Shown here in pieces: positions 17,527 through 28,078 of a stretch of 64,000 nucleotides of DNA. This DNA comes from Aureimonas endophytica (lineage in GTDB: Bacteria; Pseudomonadota; Alphaproteobacteria; Rhizobiales; Rhizobiaceae). Within the stretch, counting starts at the first letter, position 1. Every line of letters begins with the position of its first letter. Below the pieces are notes generated by a model. That model was not told where the DNA came from, searched no databases, and saw nothing but the letters and a program-made list of their open reading frames with translations. The stretch lies in assembly GCF_014642635.1 (NCBI RefSeq), contig NZ_BMIQ01000001.1:806001-870000 (forward strand). The letters are read 5' to 3'. Both the position numbers and the translations under genes were made by a program.

Positions 17527-18348
17527 ATGACGGACCTTCGTTTCGCAAGCGTGATGGTGGGCGTCGATGCCGGCGTCGGGACGGAAGCGCGCGTCGGGCT
17601 CGCCGCGGAGATCGCCCACCGCTTCGCCGGCCTCACCATCGGCATCGCGGCGGAAGCCGTGCCGCTGGCGCTCTATACGGATGCGGCGGAAGCTTTCGAC
17701 GAGGAATTCGTCCTGGCCGAGCAGAAGCGCATCGACGACCGGCTCGGGGAGTTGGAGCGCCTCTTCCGCCGGGCGGCGGGCGGCGCGTCGGAATGGCGCC
17801 AGGCGATCGACGAGCCGACCGGCTTTCTCGTGCGCCAGGCCGTGGCGGCGGATCTCGTGGTGCTCGGTCGCGGCGGACCGGACGACCCCGCGCTCGGCCG
17901 CACGGGCATCGATCTCGGCGAAGCCGTCATCGGCGCCAGCCGTCCCGTGCTGATCGTGCCGCCGCACGACGAGCGCGCCGCCGCGCGCCATGTCCTCGTC
18001 GCCTGGAAGGATACGCACGAAGCCCGCCGGGTCGTCGCCGACGCCCTGCCGTTCCTGCGCCTCGCCGAAGAGGTGACCGTGCTGACCATCGGCGAGGAGC
18101 GGGAGGTCGACGGGCTCGACGACATCTGCCGCAACCTGGAACGGCACTCGGTCCGGGCGAGGCCGCTGCGGGTCGCCGTCCCCCAGGGCTCGATCGCTGA
18201 CGAGATCATCCTCCAGGCCGAGCAACGCGGCGCCGATCTCCTGGTGGCCGGCGCCTATGGACACGGCCGGCTGCGCGAATGGATCTTCGGCGGCGTCACG
18301 CACGAATTGCTGCGGCGGACGCCCTGCCCCTGTCTTCTGTCCCGCTAG
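17527..18348 (+). CDS. Universal stress protein (tandem UspA domains)
   Basis: Cytoplasmic stress protein of 273 residues, long enough for two Usp folds. The second fold ends with the typical nucleotide-binding segment GAYGHGRLREWIFGG followed by VTHELLRRTPCPCLLS. The first half is more divergent. The start ATG at 17527 follows GGAGATGGATCG. Its last 53 bases overlap the convergent hydrolase gene. The ligand and role are unknown beyond general stress tolerance known for the family. Confidence 0.87.
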   Translation: MTDLRFASVMVGVDAGVGTEARVGLAAEIAHRFAGLTIGIAAEAVPLALYTDAAEAFDEEFVLAEQKRIDDRLGELERLFRRAAGGASEWRQAIDEPTGFLVRQAVAADLVVLGRGGPDDPALGRTGIDLGEAVIGASRPVLIVPPHDERAAARHVLVAWKDTHEARRVVADALPFLRLAEEVTVLTIGEEREVDGLDDICRNLERHSVRARPLRVAVPQGSIADEIILQAEQRGADLLVAGAYGHGRLREWIFGGVTHELLRRTPCPCLLSR

Positions 18349-18934
18349 GGCCGATCCCCGCGCCTCGCGCGGCCCGGCGCCGGGCGACCGGCGCGGCGGG
18401 GCGCCCGCGCAGGCCGTCCGCCAGGACCGGCGCATCCGGCCAGGGGCCGAAGCCGCTGGCGATGTTGATATGGCCGGCGGAACCGAGATCGATCAGCGCC
18501 GAGCCCCAGAGCTTCGCCTGACGCTCGGCCTGCGAAAAGCGCATGAAGGGATCGTCGCGGCTGCCGACGAGGATGGAGGCGAAGGGCAGCGGCCCCTCGG
18601 GCGCCGCCGCGAAGCTGCGCACGGTCGGATGGCTGTCGGCCAGCGCCTCGAGATCGGCCGGCGCGACGAGAAGCGCCCCGCCGACATGCGAGGCCGCCGG
18701 CCGGCCCGCCAGGGCCGCGACGAGGGCGCAGCCGAGGCTATGCGCCACGAGAATGACGCCCGGCGCGCTTGCCTCGATCCGCGCCTCGAGGCTATGCAGC
18801 CAGTCGACCAGCACCGGGCGCGAGAAGCTTTCCTGCTCCACCAGTTCGGCGTGCCGGTCCTCTTCTGCCCAATGCCATTGCCAATGGCCCTCCGGCGACC
18901 CGTTCAGCCCCGGAACGATCAAGGTTTCGATCAC
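18296..18934 (-). CDS. RBBP9/YdeN-family alpha/beta hydrolase
   Basis: Small serine hydrolase, 212 residues. It starts IVPGLNGSPEGHWQ, a family hallmark, has the nucleophile elbow AHSLG with S66, an acid in VGSRDDPF and a histidine in AGHINIASGFGPWPD. After GPWPD the usual end of the family is reached within a few residues, but here an arginine/alanine-rich tail of about 35 residues continues and overlaps the 3' end of the stress protein gene on the other strand. The tail is probably neutral read-on to the next stop. Confidence 0.82.
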   Translation of the reverse strand: MIETLIVPGLNGSPEGHWQWHWAEEDRHAELVEQESFSRPVLVDWLHSLEARIEASAPGVILVAHSLGCALVAALAGRPAASHVGGALLVAPADLEALADSHPTVRSFAAAPEGPLPFASILVGSRDDPFMRFSQAERQAKLWGSALIDLGSAGHINIASGFGPWPDAPVLADGLRGRPAAPVARRRAARGAGIGPSGTEDRGRASAAAIRA

Positions 18935-19254
18935 GTCGGCTCTTCCCTCGATGCTCTCAATCCAGACGGGAAACTAGGGCCTCGAGCGCCGCGTCGGAAC
19001 GAATAAAATACTCAATCCGTAGACGGATGGAGCAGCTTCGTCCGTTCGCGTCCGGACGATTCGACAAAGCGAGGTTTCGGTGACCCATGCGATTTCGCAT
19101 AGGTCGTCCGCGATGCCGAGATAGCGAAGATCGGCGGACCACCCATGCGATATTGGCGCTACTCCGCCGCGTATGCCGCGCCTACATTCCGGGTGTCGAA
19201 AGAAACCGCAACGGACCGCTCCCACCGATGAGGAGCGAAGATGGAGAAAGACCC
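18935..19254. other. Intergenic region before the DUF1127 gene
   Basis: This 320-base gap between two divergent genes carries no convincing ORF. It holds a perfect 14-base palindrome, ATGCGA-TT-TCGCAT (19087-19100), and a second copy of CCCATGCGAT near 19143-19152, listed separately as a possible operator. GC content is lower than in the flanking genes. Confidence 0.6.
19084..19152. promoter_or_regulatory. Palindrome and repeated half-site upstream of DUF1127 gene
   Basis: CCCATGCGAT occurs twice, at about 19084-19093 and 19143-19152, and the first copy completes the palindrome ATGCGATTTCGCAT (19087-19100). This arrangement, 100-170 bases before the DUF1127 start, fits an operator with one strong and one half site. 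The binding protein is unknown. Confidence 0.35.
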
Positions 19255-19398
19255 ATGAACCTCGCCCGCACCTTCCGCAACTGGCGCGCCTATCGCGAGA
19301 CCGCGACCGAGCTGAACCGTCTGTCGCAGCGCGAGCTCGCCGATCTCGGCATCGCCCGCTCGGACATCCCGGCCTTCGCCCGTCAGGCGGTCCGCTAA
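19255..19398 (+). CDS. DUF1127 small protein
   Basis: A 47-residue arginine-rich protein of the DUF1127 family, read as MNLARTFRNWRAYRE followed by the core TELNRLSQRELADLGI and RSDIPAFARQAVR. The ATG at 19255 has a clear ribosome site (GGAG, 19243-19246). In related alphaproteobacteria short DUF1127 proteins have been linked to phosphate, carbon or stress responses and RNA-related control, but no function can be read here. A strong rho-independent terminator follows at 19520-19550. Confidence 0.88.
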   Translation: MNLARTFRNWRAYRETATELNRLSQRELADLGIARSDIPAFARQAVR

Positions 19399-19519
19399 GA
19401 AATTCCAGGTTCTGCTCCGGCCTTCTCCTCCTCCCATGGCCGGGGCGGATCGGCCGGCGGTTCCTCCCACCGCCCGCCAGCATGCCCGCTGTCTCCTCCC
19501 GACGCGGGCATCGAACCAG

Positions 19520-19550
19520 CGCCCACCGGTCCTCCCCCGGTGGGCGTTTT
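19520..19550 (+). terminator. Rho-independent terminator after DUF1127 gene
   Basis: Perfect 10-base arms CGCCCACCGG (19520-19529) and CCGGTGGGCG (19537-19546) with a 7-base loop are followed by TTTT. It lies 120 bases after the DUF1127 stop and before the convergent EamA gene. Confidence 0.85.
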
Positions 19551-19606
19551 GGTATCTGCCGCAGGCGGCGCGACGGGAGGGGAATCACCGCCGCGAACGC
19601 CCGCTG

Positions 19607-20713
19607 TCAGCGTGGACGGTCGCGGCGCGATCCCGTCTCGGCGACAGCCGACCCTCGAAGGTCGGATCCTCCGTCCCCTGGCAAGCCGCCGGCCCCCATC
19701 TGGATTTCCATCGAATCGAACGGCAGGCTGGACGGCCGGCCCGGCGCAGCGGCGACGGCCGGCGCCTTCGGCGTGACGAGCAGAATGCCGAGAAAGATCG
19801 TCGCGACGCTGCCGCCGATCCAGGGCGAGATCGTCTCGCCGAGCAGAAGAACGCTCCAGCCGAGTCCCGCCAGCGTGATGAGATAGGAGCACTGGCTGGT
19901 GAAGACCGATCCCGAGCTCGCGATAAGGGATTGGAAGAGATAGTTGGCCAGCGCCGCGCAAAGGCCGAGCGCCAGCACCACCGCCTCCAACCGGCCGGCC
20001 GGCACCGCGAGCCACAGGAAATCCTCGCAGAAAAAGGCGATGCCGAAGGCGATCGCCGCGCCCATGCCCTGCATCAGCGCGATGCCGGCGATCGGATCGA
20101 TCTCGGGCGGCTTGCAGGCGGCGATCAGCAGGTTCTCCGTCGCATAGCAGATCGGCAGGCCGAGCACGGCGAGAAGCGTCAGCGTCAGGCTCTGGTCCGG
20201 TGCAGCTACGGTGCTGGCTAGCACGGGGATCAGCCCGACGAAGCCGAGGGCGAGCCCCGCGAAGCGTCGGGCGGTCGGCGCTTCCAGGCGCAGCGCCGCC
20301 GCGAGGGCGAAGACGATGAAGCCTTCCAGAATGACGATGACGGAAATGGTGCTGGAGGCGATTCGGCCGGCGACCCAGAACAGCAGCGCCTGGGGAATCA
20401 CCGTGCCGAGCAGGGCCCAGGCGAGAAAGAAGACGGCGGCGGCCGGTGTCGGCAGCACGATCGTCCGCCGCCGCAGCGCGATCGTCAGGCAGATCGTGGC
20501 GCTGATCGCCGAGACCCAGCCCGTGAGACCGAAGGGCCCCGCCCCGAAGCGGGAGGCGAGGCTCGACAGCGGCACGACCAGCCCCCAGATCGCGCCGAGA
20601 GCGAGAAGCCCGAACCGCGCCTTGAAGGAAGAGGAGGCGGCGCCTGCCGCTGTCCGCCTCGGCACGCGCCGGCGGGGATCGTCGGCGCGATCGAAGGGTG
20701 GCGGATGGCCCAT
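19607..20713 (-). CDS. EamA-family (DMT) transporter
   Basis: Inner-membrane permease of the drug/metabolite transporter superfamily, 368 residues with about ten hydrophobic helices in two EamA repeats, each ending near the pattern seen at SVLLLGETISPWIGGSVATI. About 30 hydrophilic residues precede the first helix and roughly 50 glycine-rich residues follow the last, longer tails than usual. The start at 20713 follows GGAG with 9-base spacing. The substrate, usually amino acids or metabolites for export, is unknown. Confidence 0.82.
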   Translation of the reverse strand: MGHPPPFDRADDPRRRVPRRTAAGAASSSFKARFGLLALGAIWGLVVPLSSLASRFGAGPFGLTGWVSAISATICLTIALRRRTIVLPTPAAAVFFLAWALLGTVIPQALLFWVAGRIASSTISVIVILEGFIVFALAAALRLEAPTARRFAGLALGFVGLIPVLASTVAAPDQSLTLTLLAVLGLPICYATENLLIAACKPPEIDPIAGIALMQGMGAAIAFGIAFFCEDFLWLAVPAGRLEAVVLALGLCAALANYLFQSLIASSGSVFTSQCSYLITLAGLGWSVLLLGETISPWIGGSVATIFLGILLVTPKAPAVAAAPGRPSSLPFDSMEIQMGAGGLPGDGGSDLRGSAVAETGSRRDRPR

Positions 20714-21674
20714 GACAAGGCTCCAGGTCGCAAGCTTCGGCTACCGCCGGCCGTCGAGCCGGCATGCGCATGCGAGCGGCTGAAACTCCTGCAACCGCTG
20801 GATCTGAACTGGGAACAAGGAGACGCGAACCGCACCCCGAATGCGGGACGCCTTTCGTTCGAATGGCCCCCCGACGAACAGGGTGCCGAAAGAAACTTTT
20901 TATTCCCCAGCGTCAACTAGACCCTTGCATCTAGTCCCCTGAGCAAACGACAGAATTACCCGCCCAGGTAGCAAATCATTGGGATGGATTTCGCCTTCGC
21001 GCAATCCGCCTTTCGCCCAAGCGAGCCGAGACGGCCCTTTTCTCATCATTCAGAATAAGGTCGACTCAGGCAGATCGTCTTGCAGGGGCGCCTCATGGCT
21101 GCGGGTAAGCTTGCAACCGTCGCGTCTCGCCTTTTGCGAAAGTGATGTCGGATGGACGATGTCGTACCGACTTGGCGATGGACCCTTGGTGAACCCGTCA
21201 CAGCTTCGTCGTCCCAGGCGTAATCCGGAACTCATGCCTTCAGCAAAACCGCATGGACGAGAATGGGGATGAGCGTCCCTGCGCATCGTTCGCGCCGGGT
21301 CGTAGCCGGCTTGGAATAGATCCCGACGCAGCGCCGGCCGGACCAGACGGCAAGGGGAGCGGGTCTCTGCGAAGACGCGATGGTGTCAGAGGCGAATCGA
21401 CGGCGCGCGGGCCTGAAATAGTCCAAGCCTCGGCGATCTCGCTGATAGACCGAAGTGGCGACACAGGCCGGTGTTCGGAAGGTGCGAGGACTCGATTCGC
21501 GCCGCGAGAGGTCTGCCGATTCCCAACAGCCTTAACTCGGGAACGACACCAGCGTCCTGAGTGAACCGCCGAGCGGAAGGCAATACCGGCCAAAGACAAA
21601 CAGACCAGCGACCCGGCCTTGGGCGCCGGACGACAGTCTCGTCTAGTATTGGAAGTTTTCAGCGCTTGGAGGAT
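20714..21674. other. Gene-poor, lower-GC stretch next to tRNA-Lys
   Basis: About 960 bases hold no ORF that I can recognise; the short frames on both strands look like chance. GC content is visibly lower than in flanking genes. Near 20923-20942 there is an inverted repeat ACTAGA-8-TCTAGT. The stretch lies on the 3' side of tRNA-Lys, a common integration position, but I found no repeat of the tRNA 3' end and no integrase. It may be a decayed insertion or hold an unrecognised small RNA. Confidence 0.5.
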
Positions 21675-21750
<76 letters not shown>

Positions 21751-21874
21751 GTTCCGAAGGCCTTGGAGTTTCATCCGCGCCGTCGGGATGAGCGCGTTAT
21801 AAGAGGGCTTTTCGGCGCTGTCCACCCCCTTTTCGCGGGCTTTGCGATCTTTCTTTCGCGGGCGCCCTCGCCCC

Positions 21875-22315
21875 TCAGTTCCAGCGGAAATGGCGCGTCA
21901 GGGCGCGCGGCAGCGGCTCCGGCACGAGCTTGGCGATGGTCTGCGACGGATGGGCTTCCGGCGGCGCGGCGCTCGCCATGGGCGAATTGGGAAGCGTCAG
22001 TTCCTCTTCCTCGTCCACGAAGTCGAGGAAGCGGATGCCGGCGAAGGTGCCGCGGCGATAGACGAGGCGCGCCGGCCGGATCGTCCGGTCGTCGCCGATG
22101 CGCACGCCGAATTCCTTCGGCAGATGCGCGGCCTCGTCGATGGTCAGAAGCGCACCCGTCGACGAGATATTGCGCACGACGCAGTCGAAGACGGAAAAGT
22201 TGTTGTTGAACAGCACCTGCGCCCGCTTCAGCACCTTGGTGCGCGGGGCGATCCGGCGCTCGGCGCCATCGGCCTCTTCGGCGGCATGGCCTTCTTCGTA
22301 GATCAATGCACTCAA
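21875..22315 (-). CDS. PilZ domain protein
   Basis: Putative cyclic-di-GMP receptor of 146 residues. The two PilZ signatures are seen: an arginine cluster ERRIAPR at 19-25 and N-x-S-x-x-G at 49-54 (NISSTG), followed by the beta-strand pattern ALLTIDEAAHLPKEF. About 45 low-complexity residues follow the domain. It is a single-domain protein without an attached enzyme, so it probably signals through a partner. The neighbouring tRNA and ilvC give no hint of the process. Confidence 0.85.
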   Translation of the reverse strand: MSALIYEEGHAAEEADGAERRIAPRTKVLKRAQVLFNNNFSVFDCVVRNISSTGALLTIDEAAHLPKEFGVRIGDDRTIRPARLVYRRGTFAGIRFLDFVDEEEELTLPNSPMASAAPPEAHPSQTIAKLVPEPLPRALTRHFRWN

Positions 22316-22407
22316 CGGCGTGCGTCCCTCGACCGCCTCAGCGTTCCTCGACGTCGGGTCGATTATGGGAACAGACCCCCTAACAAAGCGTTAGGACGGC
22401 ACGCCAG

Positions 22408-22435
22408 ACGGGTGCGGCCTTTCGGCCGCACCCGT
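22408..22435 (-). terminator. Strong hairpin after ilvC
   Basis: Perfect 12-base arms ACGGGTGCGGCC (22408-22419) and GGCCGCACCCGT (22424-22435) close a four-base loop, reading GAAA on the ilvC sense strand. It lies 14 bases after the ilvC stop. No T-run follows, so termination may be weak or the hairpin may mainly protect the 3' end. Confidence 0.6.
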
Positions 22436-22448
22436 TCCGTCCGCGAGA

Positions 22449-24177
<1,729 letters not shown>

Positions 24178-24182
24178 GACCG

Positions 24183-24199
24183 TACCGTACGTTACGGTA
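24183..24199. promoter_or_regulatory. TetR operator palindrome
   Basis: TACCGTA (24183-24189), CGT, TACGGTA (24193-24199) is a perfect inverted repeat that starts 6 bases before the regulator's ATG. TetR-family proteins commonly bind such a site in front of their own gene. Confidence 0.75.
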
Positions 24200-24265
24200 C
24201 AGCGCTCTAGCGGCTTCCGACGCCGAGATCAAGGCGCCGAAAGCCTAAAGTGGTCGAGGCTCCCC

Positions 24266-25009
24266 TCAGGTCCCGCGACAGGCGGCGAGGAAGCGGCGGA
24301 CGGTTTCCGCCATGCCGAATTCCAGCGCATCCGCCGTCAGCGCGTGCCCGATCGACACCTCGGCGAGCGCGGGAATGCGGGCGAGGAGCGGCGGCAGATT
24401 GGCGACGGTGAGGTCGTGGCCGGCATTCACCGCGAGGCCTTCCGCATGGGCCGCGTCGGCGGTCTTGCCGAGCGCCTCGATGATGCGCGCCGCCGCGTCC
24501 GGGTCGCTGTGGCAGCCGCCATAGGGGCCGGTATAGAGCTCGATCCGATCCGCCCCGACTTCGGCGGCGAAGGGCGCCTGTCCGGGATCGGCGTCGACGA
24601 AGAGGGAAACGCGCATGCCGCCCTCCTTCAGGCGGGCGACGATCGGCCTCAGCGTTTCGCGCTCCGCGCGCACGTCCCAGCCGTGATCGGAAGTCGCCTG
24701 GCTCGGATCGTCCGGCACCAGCGTCACCTGCTCCGGCCGCGTGCGCTCGACGAGTTCCATGAAGTCGCGGCTCGGAAAGCCCTCGATGTTGAACTCGGCT
24801 CCCGGAAACTCATCGTCGATCAGGGCGCGCAGCTCCGGCAGGTCGGAAAAGCGCACATGGCGCTGATCGGGGCGCGGATGGACGGTGAGGCCATGCGCGC
24901 CGGCCTGCAGCGCGATGCGGCCGAGACCGGTGACGCTCGGCCAGGGCAGATCGCGACGATTGCGCAGCATGGCGATCGCGTTGACATTGACGGAGAGCTG
25001 AGTCGGCAT
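24266..25009 (-). CDS. pdxJ: Pyridoxine 5'-phosphate synthase
   Basis: Last step of the DXP-dependent vitamin B6 pathway: condenses 3-amino-2-oxopropyl phosphate and deoxyxylulose 5-phosphate. The protein is 247 residues, the normal length. It begins [13 protein letters not shown] and has the signature HPRPDQRH at 44-51; later segments FNIEGFPS and ELYTGPYG are typical. Two adjacent ATG codons (25012, 25009) are possible; spacing to AGG favours 25009. It stands alone, divergent from the hydrolase at 25165. Its cofactor product serves the PLP enzymes of the sulfur operon. Confidence 0.93.
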   Translation of the reverse strand: MPTQLSVNVNAIAMLRNRRDLPWPSVTGLGRIALQAGAHGLTVHPRPDQRHVRFSDLPELRALIDDEFPGAEFNIEGFPSRDFMELVERTRPEQVTLVPDDPSQATSDHGWDVRAERETLRPIVARLKEGGMRVSLFVDADPGQAPFAAEVGADRIELYTGPYGGCHSDPDAAARIIEALGKTADAAHAEGLAVNAGHDLTVANLPPLLARIPALAEVSIGHALTADALEFGMAETVRRFLAACRGT

Positions 25010-25164
25010 CATCGACCTCCCGAGAGCGTTGGGCGATGTTTCGCGCCGCGCGCGATCCGCCGCAACGGCTTTCTGCGCCGGCGCGCCGGCCACCGGCCGC
25101 GCGCGTCGACAGGACATGGCATCGCCCCTCCCATCGGCTAGAGGGGAACGGGTCGAACGAAGGC

Positions 25165-26064
25165 ATGAAGCGGCGGAACATGGACGTGACGCGGGAGATC
25201 ATTCCTTGGGTCTGGCAGGGGGAACGCCTGGCGATTGGCCTCGATCGCGTCGGGCACGGCCCCGTCCTTCTCGCTTTGCCGGCGCCGAGTTCGATTTCGA
25301 CACGCGGCGAACTCATGCCCCTCGCTCGGAGGCTCGGCACGCGCTTCACGCTTCTCTGCGTCGACTGGCCCGGCTTCGGCACCCATGCGAAACCGGCGCT
25401 CGCCTGGACGCCGGAGGCCCAGGCGGCGTTTCTGCGCCATCTTCTCGATGCCGTCGCGCCGCAGCCCTTCGCGACGCTCGCGGCCGGGCATGGGGCCGCG
25501 ACGCTCCTCACCGTCGCGGCGGAGCGCGACGCGGGACGCCTCTGCCTGCTCGCGCCGACATGGCGCGGTCCGCTGCCGACGATGCTCGGGAGCCGCGCGG
25601 CCCTGTTCGAGCGCATCGCGGCCCTCGCCGAACATCCGATCCTCGGCCCCCTTCTCTACCGCGCCAATGTCAATCGGCCGATGATCCGCATGATGGTGGG
25701 CGGGCATGTCTTCGAGGACCGGGCCGGCCTGACGCCCGAATGGCTAGCCGCGAAGGCCGAAGTGGTGAACGCGCGGGGCGCGCGGCATGCCTCGCTGCGC
25801 TTCGTGACGGGCGCTCTCGACGCCTTCGCCGACCGCGCCGAATTCCTGGCGGCGGCGAGCCGTCTGCGGGCGCCGATCCTCTGTCTCTATGGCGACCGGA
25901 CGCCGCGACGCTCGAAAGCCGAGATGGCGGCCCTCGGCGCGCTGCCAGGAGTGCGGACGCTCGTCCTGCCGCGCGGCAAGCTCGGCCTCCACGAAGAGTA
26001 TCCCGATCTCGTCGCCGATGCGATCCGTCGCTTTCTCGACGAAGGCTCGGACCAGACCGCGTGA
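25165..26064 (+). CDS. Alpha/beta-hydrolase fold protein lacking the usual serine nucleophile
   Basis: A 299-residue alpha/beta-hydrolase fold: oxyanion region VDWPGFG, the elbow [25 protein letters not shown], an acid candidate in LYGDRTPR and a histidine in GLHEEYP. At the elbow, where G-H-S-x-G is expected, it reads G108-H109-G110-A-A, so the catalytic serine is absent. It may be a non-enzymatic fold or use another residue. ATG codons at 25165 and 25180 are both possible; the frame is also open to 25036. A hairpin without T-run lies at its stop. Confidence 0.75.
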   Translation: MKRRNMDVTREIIPWVWQGERLAIGLDRVGHGPVLLALPAPSSISTRGELMPLARRLGTRFTLLCVDWPGFGTHAKPALAWTPEAQAAFLRHLLDAVAPQPFATLAAGHGAATLLTVAAERDAGRLCLLAPTWRGPLPTMLGSRAALFERIAALAEHPILGPLLYRANVNRPMIRMMVGGHVFEDRAGLTPEWLAAKAEVVNARGARHASLRFVTGALDAFADRAEFLAAASRLRAPILCLYGDRTPRRSKAEMAALGALPGVRTLVLPRGKLGLHEEYPDLVADAIRRFLDEGSDQTA

Positions 26065-26084
26065 GACCCTCCGGGGCGAGGGTC
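26065..26084. terminator. Hairpin between convergent genes
   Basis: GACCCTC (26065-26071) and GAGGGTC (26078-26084) form a perfect stem around a 6-base loop immediately after the hydrolase stop and before the convergent hypothetical gene. There is no T-run, so it is only a weak terminator candidate. Confidence 0.4.
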
Positions 26085-26092
26085 GGAAGCAC

Positions 26093-26446
26093 TCAGAACG
26101 CGAAGGACGTCCGCCGCCAGACGACCACCCGACCATCCTGCACCGGCGCGAAGGCGGGCACGAAATTGGTGCGCAGGCGCTCGGCGATCTCTTCCGCCTC
26201 GGCCGAGTCCGACAGGCGCAGCAGCGCATGCAGGGCTTCGAGGACCCGCGCCTTGGTTCTTCCGGGCGTGCCGCCGCGTTTGTCCGCACCCGCTTCGATC
26301 TTCTCGAGTTCGACCACGAGGCTGATGATGTTTCGCCGCTCGCCGATCTTCAGATCGTCGATGCGATAGGCCTTGCCGTAAAGATCATCATACGACGATT
26401 TCTTGCCATATGGGCCAATCATCCGTCCCATTGTCTTGGCTCCCAT
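26093..26446 (-). CDS. Hypothetical protein (117 residues)
   Basis: I do not recognise this protein. It is hydrophilic, without signal peptide or membrane segment. The N terminus is rich in glycine, lysine and tyrosine (GPYGKKSSYDDLYGK), followed by the likely helices ISLVVELEKIEAG and ARVLEALHALLRLSD, and a final strand VVVWRRTSF. Starts at 26446, 26431 and 26422 are all possible. GC and codon use resemble neighbours, and no other gene covers the region, so it is probably real. It lies downstream of the helicase on the same strand with a 111-base gap. Confidence 0.6.
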   Translation of the reverse strand: MGAKTMGRMIGPYGKKSSYDDLYGKAYRIDDLKIGERRNIISLVVELEKIEAGADKRGGTPGRTKARVLEALHALLRLSDSAEAEEIAERLRTNFVPAFAPVQDGRVVVWRRTSFAF

Positions 26447-26557
26447 GCCCGAGGATATGGGAGTACCGTAGCGATGGGCCGACCATCACTCCAATGCAGC
26501 ACTGTTACATGCGTGGCACGAATGTTGACCGGTTAACGAACCGATATCAGGCGCCCG

Positions 26558-27685
26558 TCAGCGCACGATGGTCAGCGTCTCCGCCGCGCGGGTGATCGCG
26601 GTATAGAGCCAGCGCTCGCGCGTTTCCTTGAAGGCCCAGCTCTCGTCGAACAGCACGACATCGTTCCACTGCGAGCCCTGCGCCTTGTGGACGGTCAGCG
26701 CATAGCCGTAGTCGAAATCGTCGAAGCGCTTCTTCAGCGACCAGGGCACCTCGGCATCCGGCTCCTCGAAGGCCGATTTCAGGAGCTTGATCTTCGCCGC
26801 CCCGCCATCGACATCGTCCTCGTCCGGCTTGACGATCAGGTTGATGCCCGGCTTCGTCGTTTCGGGCGAAGCCGTCATCACCTGCCAGAGCGAGCCGTTA
26901 AGCAGCGATTTCGTCGGATCGTTGCGCAGGCAGACGAGCTTGTCGCCGGCGCGCGGCAAGGCGCCGTCGAAGCCCTTCAGCTCGCGCAGCCGCGCATTGT
27001 AGCGCCGCCGGGTGCGATTGGTGCCGACGAGCACCTGATCGGCCTTCATCACGGCATCCCGGTCGACGTCGCGCTTGCCGATCACCCGGGCCGAGCCGAA
27101 CTCGCCATAGTCGAGCTCGCCGCCCTCGCGCACCTTCTGCGCCAGCGCGACGATCGGATTGTCGCGGGCCTGACGGTGGATTTCCGTCAGGAGAAAGTCG
27201 GGCTCGGCTTCGGTGAAGAACCCGCCGCCCGAGACCGGCGGCAGCTGGCCCGGATCGCCCAGCACGAGGACGGGCGTGCCGAAGGACAGGAGATCGCGCC
27301 CGAGCTGCTCGTCCACCATCGAGCATTCGTCGACGACGACGAGCTTGGCTTTCGCGAGCGGACTCTGCCGGTTGAGCGAGAAGGTCGGCGAGACGCGCGA
27401 CGTGCCCTTCTCCTCGTCCTCGACGGTTTCCTCGCCGCGCGGCCGGTAGATCAGCGAATGCAGCGTGCGGGCGTTCTTCGCGCCCTTGCTGCGCAGCACC
27501 TGCGCCGCCTTGCCGGTGAAGGCGGCGAACTGCACGGTGCCGTCGACATCGGCGGCGAAATGCTTGGCGAGGGTCGTCTTGCCGGTGCCGGCATAGCCGA
27601 AGAGGCGGAAGAGCGGCTGGTCGCCGGCCTTCAGCCAGTCGCCCACCGCCTTCAGCGCCTCGTCCTGCTGGGGAGAGAATTTCAT
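26558..27685 (-). CDS. RecD/Dda-like ATP-dependent DNA helicase
   Basis: Superfamily 1 helicase of 375 residues. Walker A GYAGTGKT is at 30-37, motif II VVDECSMV holds D119-E120, motif III is GDPGQLPPV, and C-terminal motifs TVHKAQGSQW and LYTAITRA are intact. It lacks the N-terminal domains of RecD2 and resembles compact Dda-type helicases, which unwind or remodel DNA 5' to 3'. Its ATG lies 3 bases after the stop of the vapC toxin gene, so it is probably translated from the same transcript. A role related to the toxin is not known. Confidence 0.85.
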   Translation of the reverse strand: MKFSPQQDEALKAVGDWLKAGDQPLFRLFGYAGTGKTTLAKHFAADVDGTVQFAAFTGKAAQVLRSKGAKNARTLHSLIYRPRGEETVEDEEKGTSRVSPTFSLNRQSPLAKAKLVVVDECSMVDEQLGRDLLSFGTPVLVLGDPGQLPPVSGGGFFTEAEPDFLLTEIHRQARDNPIVALAQKVREGGELDYGEFGSARVIGKRDVDRDAVMKADQVLVGTNRTRRRYNARLRELKGFDGALPRAGDKLVCLRNDPTKSLLNGSLWQVMTASPETTKPGINLIVKPDEDDVDGGAAKIKLLKSAFEEPDAEVPWSLKKRFDDFDYGYALTVHKAQGSQWNDVVLFDESWAFKETRERWLYTAITRAAETLTIVR

Positions 27686-27688
27686 GGC

Positions 27689-28078
27689 CTAGCCGAGATC
27701 CGTATGGGCGAAGTCGTTGCCCTTGTAGAGCAGCTTCGCGCGGGCAAGCTTCGCCATGGCATAGGAGAAGCAATCGCCCATGTTGAGGCGGGCGGGGTGA
27801 CCCGAGCCCTTGCCGAAGCGAGAGGAGGCCTCGATCGCCAGCCGGCCGGCCTCGCCGGTGATCGGCACGAGCGCGATCTCGGATTGTTCGAGGAAGTTCA
27901 GGACGATCTCCGCCGCCTCTACCAGAGGAATGGATTTGACGCGGGCGACGGCATGCGCGGCTTCGTAGAGCGCGATGGCGGACGTCGTCGCCGTCGTGCC
28001 TTCCAGCAGGCGAATCAACTGCTCGCCTTCGGTCTCGCGATTGAGGATGGCGACGATCGCCGATGCATCGACGAACAT
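27689..28078 (-). CDS. vapC: VapC-family PIN-domain toxin
   Basis: Ribonuclease toxin of 129 residues. The PIN-domain acids are visible: D4 in MFVDASA, a glutamate in ALYEAAHAVAR, and D in NMGDCFSYAMAK. The ATG at 28078 overlaps the antitoxin stop (ATGA type), the normal coupling of these pairs. The reading frame runs further upstream but only inside the antitoxin. It is followed after 3 bases by the helicase gene. The RNA target is unknown; many VapC toxins cut tRNA or rRNA. Confidence 0.9.
   Translation of the reverse strand: MFVDASAIVAILNRETEGEQLIRLLEGTTATTSAIALYEAAHAVARVKSIPLVEAAEIVLNFLEQSEIALVPITGEAGRLAIEASSRFGKGSGHPARLNMGDCFSYAMAKLARAKLLYKGNDFAHTDLG

Noticed and set aside
20979-21599. 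Short frames on both strands in the low-GC gap as remnants of a transposase or integrase
   Set aside because: None contains a recognisable catalytic or helix-turn-helix pattern, no terminal inverted repeats were found, and no direct repeat of the tRNA 3' end was seen.
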